Part shown: in pieces, positions 57,902-64,000 of the stretch
Position numbering within the stretch: position 1 is the first letter of the stretch
Layout: the number at the start of each line of letters is the position of its first letter
NCBI GenBank assembly: GCA_022510485.1
Contig: JAFLTI010000001.1
Span: forward strand, 60,666 to 124,665
Direction: 5' to 3'
DNA from: Lentimicrobiaceae bacterium
GTDB taxonomy: Bacteria > Bacteroidota > Bacteroidia > Bacteroidales > P3
DNA: 64,000 nt
The notes under the pieces: generated by a model
Database searches by the model: none
Seen by the model: the letters and a program-made list of their open reading frames with translations, nothing else
Told to the model about the DNA's origin: nothing
Translations under genes and position numbers: made by a program

Positions 57902-58681
57902 ATGACGCCCCGCATTTATACCGAAGAGGAAATTGCGAAAATCCGCGCGAGCGCGCTTTTGGTGGGTGATACCTTGGCGGAAGTTGCCAAGATGATTGCC
58001 CCGGGTGTCAAGACGATAGAACTGGACCGGATGGCAGAAGCCTTTATCCGTTCCAAAGGCGGGGTTCCGGCCTGCAAAGGTTACGAGGGTTTTCCTTTTA
58101 CCCTTTGCGTATCGGTGAACCACATGGTAGTTCACGGATTTCCCTCCGAAGATGAACTCAGGGAGGGCGACATTGTATCGGTGGACTGCGTGATAGAGAA
58201 AGACGGTTACCACGGAGATTCGGCCTACACCTTTGCGGTAGGGCATATAGAAGAACCCGTAAGGCAACTGCTGGAAGCCACCAAGGCTTCGCTCTACAAG
58301 GGCATTGAACAGGCCCGCGCCGGCAACCGCACCGGCGATATAGGAAACGCGGTGCAGACATACGTGGAAGAGAGGGGCTACGGAGTGGTCCGCGAGTTGT
58401 GCGGGCATGGCGTAGGCGCCCATATGCACGAAAAGCCGGATGTGCTGAACTACGGCAAGCGCGGAAGCGGCTGTCTGCTCAAAAAAGGCATGGTTATTGC
58501 GATAGAACCCATGATTACCTTGGGCAAGCGCAGTATCGGAATTGCCAAAGACGGCTGGGGTGTTTTTACCTTAGACGGCAAAGCGGCGGCGCACTTTGAG
58601 CATAGCGTGGCGATTACCGCAGACGGATGCGATATACTGTCGAGCTTTGCAAATGTGGAAAACGTTTTAAAGAACAAATAG
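57902..58681 (+). CDS. map: Methionine aminopeptidase, type I
   Basis: I chose ATG 57902 (259 residues, MTPRIYTEEEIAKIRASA) over a TTG at 57881 that overlaps secY. It removes the initiator methionine. The metal ligands are visible: histidine in VNHMVVHGF, aspartates in GDIVSVDCVIEKDGYHGDSA, histidine in CGHGVGAHMHE, glutamate in VIAIEPMI and glutamate in HFEHSVAIT. A chromosomal position between secY and infA is usual for Bacteroidota. Confidence 0.95.
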   Translation: MTPRIYTEEEIAKIRASALLVGDTLAEVAKMIAPGVKTIELDRMAEAFIRSKGGVPACKGYEGFPFTLCVSVNHMVVHGFPSEDELREGDIVSVDCVIEKDGYHGDSAYTFAVGHIEEPVRQLLEATKASLYKGIEQARAGNRTGDIGNAVQTYVEERGYGVVRELCGHGVGAHMHEKPDVLNYGKRGSGCLLKKGMVIAIEPMITLGKRSIGIAKDGWGVFTLDGKAAAHFEHSVAITADGCDILSSFANVENVLKNK

Positions 58682-58684
58682 AAC

Positions 58685-58903
58685 ATGGCAAAACAACAAT
58701 CCATACAACAGGACGGAACGGTTTTGGAATCGTTAGGAAATGCCATGTTCCGGGTAGAGCTGGAAAACGGCCATACGGTGATTGCCCATATTTCGGGCAA
58801 GATGCGCCTGCACTACATCAAAATCCTGCCCGGCGACAGAGTTCAGTTAGAGATGTCGCCCTACGATTTGAGCAAGGCACGTATCGTTTTCCGCTACAAG
58901 TAG
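58685..58903 (+). CDS. infA: Translation initiation factor IF-1
   Basis: IF-1 (72 residues) is an S1/OB-fold protein that blocks the A site during initiation. [20 protein letters not shown], then [20 protein letters not shown] and [20 protein letters not shown] are standard. It begins 3 bases after map. Confidence 0.97.
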   Translation: MAKQQSIQQDGTVLESLGNAMFRVELENGHTVIAHISGKMRLHYIKILPGDRVQLEMSPYDLSKARIVFRYK

Positions 58904-58939
58904 TAATATTTTGAGCAAACTTTATAACAACGAAGACCG

Positions 58940-59056
58940 ATGAAAGTTAAGCCATCAGCAAAGAAGAGATCGCCCGAATGCAAGATTGTAAAACGCAAGG
59001 GGGTGGTTTACGTGATTAATAAGAAGAACCCTAAGTATAAAATGCGTCAGGGTTAA
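58940..59056 (+). CDS. rpmJ: 50S ribosomal protein L36, zinc-poor form
   Basis: A 38-residue frame, [20 protein letters not shown] and then [18 protein letters not shown], is L36. Only one of the zinc ligands (C14) remains; the others of the CCCH ribbon are serine, asparagine and tyrosine here, so this is a zinc-free form, as in many Bacteroidota. It lies 36 bases after infA. Confidence 0.95.
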   Translation: MKVKPSAKKRSPECKIVKRKGVVYVINKKNPKYKMRQG

Positions 59057-59098
59057 TAGGCACGCAATTTAGGTTTGATTTTAAAACAAGAATAATAC

Positions 59099-59479
59099 AT
59101 GGCACGTATTGCAGGTATCGATTTACCTAAGAACAAAAGAGGGGAAGTAGGCTTGACCTACATCTATGGTATCGGAAGGAGCACCGCTCGCAAGATTCTA
59201 TCCGATTCGGGCATTTCTTTCGACAAGAAAGTGGAAGAATGGAACGATGACGAATTGGCAAAGATCCGTACCTATATCGGCGACAACCTCAAAGTAGAAG
59301 GTTCGTTACGTTCTGAAGTGCAGACCAACATCAAACGTTTGATGGATATCGGTTGCTACCGTGGCATCCGTCACCGTTTGGGATTACCCCTTCGCGGTCA
59401 GAGCACCAAGAACAATGCCCGTACACGTAAGGGTCGCAAGAAGACCGTAGCCAACAAGAAGAAAGCGCCCAAAGGCTAA
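59099..59479 (+). CDS. rpsM: 30S ribosomal protein S13
   Basis: S13 (126 residues) is in the 30S head and contacts the P-site tRNA. It shows [29 protein letters not shown] and the C-terminal [20 protein letters not shown]. First gene of the alpha operon; 42 bases after rpmJ. Confidence 0.97.
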   Translation: MARIAGIDLPKNKRGEVGLTYIYGIGRSTARKILSDSGISFDKKVEEWNDDELAKIRTYIGDNLKVEGSLRSEVQTNIKRLMDIGCYRGIRHRLGLPLRGQSTKNNARTRKGRKKTVANKKKAPKG

Positions 59480-59539
59480 TCCTTGTTTGTTCGTGTCGAT
59501 AGTTTTTGATAGGATAAAAATCATTCATTCAAATAAAAC

Positions 59540-59947
59540 ATGGCAAAAGTTGCTTCCGGCGGTAAAAACGCCAAGACTGCAAAGAAGAAGATTGTCAAGG
59601 TTGAGCCCCAAGGCAAGGCTTTCATCTTTGCTTCATTCAACAATGTGATCATCTCGCTCACCAACAATTCAGGCCAGGTAATCTCGTGGGCTTCTGCCGG
59701 CAAGATGGGATTCAAGGGTTCTAAGAAGAACACTCCCTATGCCGCTCAGATGGCTGCCACCGATTGTGCCAAAGTTGCCTATGATTTGGGATTGCGCAAA
59801 GTAAAAGTTTACGTAAAGGGACCCGGAGCCGGTCGTGAATCGGCTATCCGTACCTTGCACGGCGCAGGCATCGAAGTAACCGAAATTACCGACGTTACGC
59901 CCCTGCCCCACAATGGTTGCCGTCCTCCCAAGAGAAGAAGAGTTTAA
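59540..59947 (+). CDS. rpsK: 30S ribosomal protein S11
   Basis: S11 (135 residues) is in the 30S platform near the Shine-Dalgarno cleft. It has [20 protein letters not shown], the [14 protein letters not shown] loop and [19 protein letters not shown]. Sixty bases separate it from rpsM. Confidence 0.97.
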   Translation: MAKVASGGKNAKTAKKKIVKVEPQGKAFIFASFNNVIISLTNNSGQVISWASAGKMGFKGSKKNTPYAAQMAATDCAKVAYDLGLRKVKVYVKGPGAGRESAIRTLHGAGIEVTEITDVTPLPHNGCRPPKRRRV

Positions 59948-59982
59948 TTTTAGAGTACACGTACATAAAATCATAGCAAACA

Positions 59983-60588
59983 ATGGCAAGATATATTGGA
60001 CCTAAGTCTAAGATTGCAAGAAAGTTCCAAGAACCCATCTTCGGAGCTGACAAGGTGCTGGAACGTAAGAACTACGCACCCGGTCAACACGGTCAGAACA
60101 AACGCCGCAGCAAACTTTCGGAGTACGGTGTGCAGTTGAAGGAAAAACAGAAAGCAAAATATACCTACGGAATTTTGGAACGCCAGTTCCGCAAGATTTT
60201 TGCCCAAGCTTCCCGCAAACAAGGTATTACCGGGGAAAACCTGCTCCAGTTGCTCGAATCGCGCTTGGATAACGTGGTTTACCGTTTAGGTATCGCCCCT
60301 ACCCGCAGCGCAGCCCGTCAATTGGTTGGACACCGCCACATCGAAGTTAACGGACAGGTGGTGAACATTCCTTCTTACCAGTTGCGTCCCGGCGATATTG
60401 TGGAAGTAAGGGAAAAATCCAAATCGCTGGAAGTGATTACCGCCTCTTTGGAAGGCCGCAGCAACCAATACAACTGGTTGGAATGGGACGGCAAGCAGAT
60501 GTGCGGCAAGTTCCTCGCTTTCCCTGAACGCGAAAACATTCCCGAAACCATCAAGGAACAGCTCATCGTAGAATTGTACTCCAAGTAG
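59983..60588 (+). CDS. rpsD: 30S ribosomal protein S4
   Basis: S4 (201 residues) starts 30S assembly and in E. coli represses the alpha operon. The S4 RNA-binding domain is clear ([37 protein letters not shown]). A weak hairpin (60602-60619) lies between its stop and rpoA. Confidence 0.97.
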   Translation: MARYIGPKSKIARKFQEPIFGADKVLERKNYAPGQHGQNKRRSKLSEYGVQLKEKQKAKYTYGILERQFRKIFAQASRKQGITGENLLQLLESRLDNVVYRLGIAPTRSAARQLVGHRHIEVNGQVVNIPSYQLRPGDIVEVREKSKSLEVITASLEGRSNQYNWLEWDGKQMCGKFLAFPERENIPETIKEQLIVELYSK

Positions 60589-60601
60589 TCTTGGCTGCTT
60601 G

Positions 60602-60619
60602 AAGTGCTTTTGCGCACTT
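60602..60619 (+). terminator. Weak hairpin between rpsD and rpoA
   Basis: A perfect 6-base stem (AAGTGC/GCACTT) with a 6-base loop, followed by a T-rich stretch (TTTGTTTTTCC at about 60628). It could partly terminate or process the transcript ahead of rpoA. Confidence 0.3.
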
Positions 60620-60669
60620 TTGAAGTGTTTGTTTTTCCTTGGTATAAAAACATTAAATAAAAGAAACTA

Positions 60670-61677
60670 ATGGCAATTTTAGCTTTTCAGAAACCGGACA
60701 AAGTGGTTATTCGCAGCTTGGACGATTACACCGGCGTGTTCTCGATTCGTCCGCTCGAACCCGGTTATGCTGTTACAATAGGGAATGCCCTTCGCCGTAT
60801 CCTGATTTCTTCATTGGAGGGTTTTGCCATCACCTCTATCCGTATCGAAGGCGTGGAACACGAGTTCGCTTCGATTAAGGGCGTACTTGAAGATGTTACC
60901 AACATCGTGTTGAACTTGAAACAGGTTCGTTTCAAACAACAGATTAAAGGTACCGACCACGAAAAGATTCATTTGGTGATTTCCAATAAGGAAGTGTTTA
61001 AGGCCGGTGATTTGAACAACGCCTTGAACGGATTTACCGTATTGAACCCCGAACACGTGATTTGCCATATGGAAAGCAACGTTAAGCTGACTATGGACAT
61101 TGCGATAGACAAGGGTCGCGGTTGGGTACCGGCAGAAGAAAACAAGAACGCCTCCGACCCCATCGGAACCATCGCCATCGACTCGATTCATACGCCGATC
61201 AAGAACGTTCACTACGAAAAGGAAAACTTTCGTGTGGAACAGAAGACCGACTACGAAGAATTGGTGCTGACGGTTGTTTCCGACGGTTCGATTTCGCCTA
61301 AAGACGCCATGAAGGAAGCGGCTAAGATTCTTATCTCGCACTTTATGCTCTTCTCTGACGAAAAGATTGATTTGGAACAGACCGAACCCGCCGTTGCCAA
61401 CGAAATTGATGATGACGATTTGCATATGCGCCAATTGCTCAACACCAAGCTGTCGGAAATGGAACTGTCGGTTCGCGCGCTCAACTGCCTCAAGGCAGCC
61501 GAAGTGGAAACCTTGGGCGAACTGGTATCGTTTGAGAAAGCCGACCTGCTCAAGTTCCGCAATTTCGGAAAGAAATCGCTTACCGAACTTGAAAACTTAG
61601 TTAAGTCGAAAAACTTGGAATTCGGCTTGAACGTTGGCAAGTACAAATTGAATAAAACTGATAAAGACGAAGAATAA
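60670..61677 (+). CDS. rpoA: RNA polymerase alpha subunit
   Basis: The 335-residue alpha subunit has its N-terminal dimerisation domain (about 1-230: [30 protein letters not shown]) and the C-terminal domain (about 260-320: [33 protein letters not shown]). An acidic linker ([14 protein letters not shown]) joins them. It is preceded by an 81-base gap with a weak hairpin and followed 17 bases later by rplQ. Confidence 0.98.
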   Translation: MAILAFQKPDKVVIRSLDDYTGVFSIRPLEPGYAVTIGNALRRILISSLEGFAITSIRIEGVEHEFASIKGVLEDVTNIVLNLKQVRFKQQIKGTDHEKIHLVISNKEVFKAGDLNNALNGFTVLNPEHVICHMESNVKLTMDIAIDKGRGWVPAEENKNASDPIGTIAIDSIHTPIKNVHYEKENFRVEQKTDYEELVLTVVSDGSISPKDAMKEAAKILISHFMLFSDEKIDLEQTEPAVANEIDDDDLHMRQLLNTKLSEMELSVRALNCLKAAEVETLGELVSFEKADLLKFRNFGKKSLTELENLVKSKNLEFGLNVGKYKLNKTDKDEE

Positions 61678-61694
61678 TTAGGGGGAGCCTTAAA

Positions 61695-62183
61695 ATGAGA
61701 CACGGAAAGAAATTCAACAAGCTTAGCAGGACACACGCCCACAGACGCCAATTGCTTGCCAATATGGCATCGTCGTTGATTCTGCACAAGAAAATCAATA
61801 CCACCTTGGCTAAGGCTAAAGCCCTGCGCAGCTATGTGGAACCCATCCTCACCAAATCGAAAGAGGATACGACCCACTCGCGCCGCGTAGTGTTCAGCTA
61901 CCTGCAAAACAAGGAAGCCGTAACCGAATTGTTCCGCGAAATTTCGCAGAAGATTGCCCAGCGTAACGGCGGATACACCCGTATCCTCAAAACCGGATAC
62001 CGTATCGGCGACAATGCGGAAATGGCGTTTATCGAATTGGTGGATTACAGCATGAATCCCGGTTCTGCCAAAGAAACGAAAGCCAAGAGCACCCGTCGCG
62101 GCGGCAAGAAGAAAGCCACCGAAACGGTAGCTGAAGCTCCGGCTGCCGAAACTCCGGCTACCGAAGAACCCAAAGCTGAATAG
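61695..62183 (+). CDS. rplQ: 50S ribosomal protein L17 with acidic tail
   Basis: L17 (162 residues) has the core [20 protein letters not shown] and [20 protein letters not shown]. The last 50 residues or so are an added tail, first basic ([16 protein letters not shown]) and then Ala/Glu/Pro-rich ([16 protein letters not shown]), as in other Bacteroidota. Last gene of the cluster, 28 bases before the terminator stem. Confidence 0.97.
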   Translation: MRHGKKFNKLSRTHAHRRQLLANMASSLILHKKINTTLAKAKALRSYVEPILTKSKEDTTHSRRVVFSYLQNKEAVTELFREISQKIAQRNGGYTRILKTGYRIGDNAEMAFIELVDYSMNPGSAKETKAKSTRRGGKKKATETVAEAPAAETPATEEPKAE

Positions 62184-62211
62184 TTCAGTTCCTACGGACT
62201 ACTTATATTGG

Positions 62212-62246
62212 AGGGCAGGAGAAAAGCGATGCTTTTCTCCTGCCCT
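62212..62246 (+). terminator. Terminator of the ribosomal supercluster
   Basis: Perfect 16-base arms (62212-62227 and 62231-62246) around a 3-base loop, followed by ATTTTTGTTTA on the plus strand. It lies 28 bases after the rplQ stop. Confidence 0.95.
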
Positions 62247-62291
62247 ATTTTTGTTTATCCCACTTGTTCCTAATAACTTGTTTGAATAAAA

Positions 62292-62318
62292 AAGCGGGGC
62301 GTTTTCAACGCCCCGCTT
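62292..62318 (-). terminator. Terminator of the SUMF1-like lipoprotein gene
   Basis: Perfect 12-base GC-rich arms (62292-62303 and 62307-62318) with a 3-base loop. On the minus strand the stem is followed by a T-run (TTTTATTC), as expected 32 bases after the stop at 62350. Confidence 0.9.
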
Positions 62319-62349
62319 CGCTTTTTCTTAGCTTAGAATGTATGCGCAA

Positions 62350-63231
62350 CTACAAAAGGCAAGCCACGCGGAAACCCACGCGGTAGCCCCGGTAGCTGGA
62401 TTTGGCGTGTCCCCGAACCGACACCCGGCAGCCCCTGTCATAGTAGGTCCAGCTGCCGCCACGCTCTACGCGGTCAGACCCGCTAACGGAACCCTGCGGA
62501 TTATCGGTATCTTTTTCATCATATCGGCTCGCGTACCAGTCCGAACACCACTCCCATAAGTTCCCGCTCATATCGTAGATTCCCAATTCGTTGGCTTTCT
62601 TCGTTCCGACACGATGCGCTCCATAATCGGGATGCGATTCTCCAAGACTGTAACTATTGCCCTCATACCACGCCACTTCTTCTACATCATTGCTGCCACT
62701 ATACTTGTAACCTTTCGACTTATTGCCGCCACGCGCCGCGTACTCCCACTGCGCCTCCGTCGGCAACACATATCTCTTCCCAGTCGCCTCACTCAATCGA
62801 TCACAGAACTCCTGCGCTTCATACCAATTTACATAGTACATCGGATAATCCGTTCCTTCTCCCACAATACCGTAATCATAAGTTGACAATGCCCGCTGCT
62901 CCTCCAGACTCGTGCCCATTACCGCCTCCCACTGCGCCTGCGTTACCTCATACTTTCCGATATAATAGGAATCCACCTTGATTGTCCGCACCGGGTATTC
63001 ATTATTATCCGCAACATTCCCCTGCTCCGCCGTCGCCCCCATCTCGAAACTGCCTCCCTCCACGTACACCATCTCCATATTCAGACCGAAAGCAGTTACT
63101 GTATAATCAGCTTCCGTCGGTTGCTCCGGATCAACCGGATCAACCGGTTTTTCTTCTTTTTCTTTTCCGCACGATGCCAACAGCACCATCGACAACAAGC
63201 CCCACAGGCTTAGTCTTGTAAGTTTTTTCAT
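62350..63231 (-). CDS. SUMF1/formylglycine-generating-like lipoprotein, probably not a sulfatase activator
   Basis: The 293-residue protein has a lipobox (LLASC, Cys21) followed by GKEKEEK, charged residues right after the cysteine that resemble the Bacteroidota surface-export signal. Residues about 50-293 form the FGE/SUMF1 fold: GGSFEMGATAEQ, YYIGKYEVTQAQWEAVMG, RYVLPTEAQWEYAARGG, ELGIYDMSGNLWEWCSDWY and the ending ERGGSWTYYDRGCRVSVRG. Compared with true formylglycine generators, which use two cysteines in this last region, only one is seen and the other position is tyrosine, so catalysis is doubtful. Such domains in Bacteroidota also serve as binding modules. It is a single gene with its own terminator. 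Confidence 0.87.
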   Translation of the reverse strand: MKKLTRLSLWGLLSMVLLASCGKEKEEKPVDPVDPEQPTEADYTVTAFGLNMEMVYVEGGSFEMGATAEQGNVADNNEYPVRTIKVDSYYIGKYEVTQAQWEAVMGTSLEEQRALSTYDYGIVGEGTDYPMYYVNWYEAQEFCDRLSEATGKRYVLPTEAQWEYAARGGNKSKGYKYSGSNDVEEVAWYEGNSYSLGESHPDYGAHRVGTKKANELGIYDMSGNLWEWCSDWYASRYDEKDTDNPQGSVSGSDRVERGGSWTYYDRGCRVSVRGHAKSSYRGYRVGFRVACLL

Positions 63232-63648
63232 CTTTTTAGGTTTTATGTTATGAAATATTTATTACTTGAAAACAATACAAAAGTAAATAAATTTACTATA
63301 CAATAAAAATAAACATTCCATATATCAATATTTTATTATTATAATATGGGCACTGTTTTTATGTTGCAAAATCTTCAGGATACCCTACGCATCACATATT
63401 TCAGCTTTTTTTTTGGCTTTATTATAATAATAAAATATGGAGTGTGATGCGATTTTTGGAGGAAAAATTTTATCAACAAGATATACCGACTCTTGCCGTG
63501 TATGGTTCGTTCCTAAATAAATTCCATATAGTTCTTGGGGTTCACCACATAAAAGCTTGCTTGTGGATAGATATAAAAAAAGGATTGTATAGTGGCGATT
63601 TTTACGTAAAAAACGTACTTCATAATGGCGATTTTTACGAAATACAGG
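63232..63648. other. AT-rich non-coding stretch with inverted and direct repeats
   Basis: No gene is supported. It holds the leader of the lipoprotein gene, then an AT-rich zone where an 18-base sequence at 63328-63345 reappears inverted at 63421-63438, and a CGCATCACA at 63388 pairs with TGTGATGCG at 63443. A 14-base direct repeat (TGGCGATTTTTACG) occurs at 63593 and 63626. Open frames that cross it run into the tandem array and look accidental. Confidence 0.5.
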
Positions 63649-64000
63649 TTTCCGTATCTTTAACTGCGCTCCGCTCCGTTGAAGATGCACCGCCTCGGCA
63701 GAAAGTTTTCGATAAGCCATGCGAGTTCGGTTTCCGTGTCTTTAACTGCGCTCCGCTCCGTTGAAGATGCGCCGCCTCGGCAGAAGCCAAGCCATGCGAG
63801 CGCGCTTTCCGTATCTTTAACTGCGCTCCGCTCCGTTGAAGATTCACCGCCTCGGCAGAAGCCAAGCCTGCGAACTCGGCTTTCCGTATCTTTAACTGCG
63901 CGCTCCGCGCCGTTGAAGATGCGCCGCCTCGGCAGAAGCCAAGCCTGCGAGCGCGCTTTCCGTATCTTTAACTGCGCTCCGCTCCGTTGAAGATGCCGTG
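63649..64000. repeat. GC-rich tandem repeat array, 75-82 bp units
   Basis: Five units start at 63649, 63731, 63806, 63881 and 63957, with periods of 82, 75, 75 and 76 bases; the last is cut by the window end. Each has TTTCCGTATCTTTAACTGCG, CTCCGTTGAAGAT and CCGCCTCGGCAGAA. TCTTTAAC and GTTGAAGA can pair (one G-U) around a GCG-CTC-CGC tip, so each unit can form a stem-loop. Frames stay open through it on both strands because of the periodicity, and I do not regard them as genes. Confidence 0.85.

Noticed and set aside
63444..63764. 106-residue plus-strand frame before the tandem array
   Set aside because: It crosses AT-rich repeats into the array and matches nothing that I recognise; no promoter or ribosome site.
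63635..63990. Protein-coding repeat frames (AEAAHLQRSGAQLK-like on minus, SVSLTALRSVED-like on plus)
   Set aside because: They arise because the repeat period is mostly a multiple of three; frames exist on both strands, shift at units of other length, and have no start context or domain.
63649..64000. CRISPR array
   Set aside because: The repeated units are contiguous, 75-82 bp, without unique spacers, and there are no cas genes.

Overview
The window reads as a chromosome segment of a Bacteroidota bacterium, most likely an anaerobic member of the Bacteroidales. The evidence is a type IX secretion (T9SS) sorting domain and a PorE-like OmpA protein, TonB-dependent uptake genes, PCMD-like and InlB-type surface repeats, lipoproteins with Bacteroidota-style N-termini, TAnnTTTG promoter boxes, and a ribosomal cluster running rpsL-rpsG-fusA-rpsJ without tuf. 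Family or genus cannot be settled from the sequence alone. No tRNA, rRNA, CRISPR array or insertion sequence was recognised.

Region 1 (1-13.5 kb, minus strand) holds surface genes. Two tandem giant genes encode exported proteins made mainly of divergent InlB-type repeats; one runs off the window start. Upstream of them lies a two-gene unit of a TonB-dependent receptor and a small PCMD-like protein with a T9SS sorting tail.

Region 2 (13.6-25.6 kb) has purM behind a PorE-like OmpA protein that carries an unexpected C-terminal domain. On the plus strand follow a secreted C1 peptidase, an exported endonuclease/exonuclease/phosphatase-fold protein and a CoA transferase. A convergent minus-strand operon encodes a LytS-type kinase, a LytTR regulator, an M28 peptidase and a membrane protein; a perfect 20-bp hairpin separates the two sides.

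Region 3 (25.7-29.2 kb) is accessory and partly AT-rich: a WYL regulator, a possible uracil-DNA-glycosylase-like protein, a 45-residue gene with its own promoter, palindrome and terminator, and an AbiE toxin-antitoxin pair.

Region 4 (29.3-39.5 kb, plus strand) is housekeeping: an exported hydrolase, ispH, recF, a DUF721/DciA-like gene, a DUF4293-like membrane protein, a small phosphoesterase, rel/spoT, ackA, lpdA and rfbC. Region 5 (39.6-43.9 kb, minus strand) has an AT-rich lipoprotein gene, a gene-poor gap and an exbB-exbD-tonB-phosphoesterase operon that could energise the receptor of region 1.

Region 6 (44.0-62.2 kb) is one co-directional str-S10-spc-alpha ribosomal supercluster, including secY, map, infA and rpoA, with a promoter at its head and a strong terminator at its end. 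Region 7 (62.3-64 kb) has a SUMF1-like lipoprotein, AT-rich non-coding DNA and a GC-rich tandem repeat array that continues past the window.
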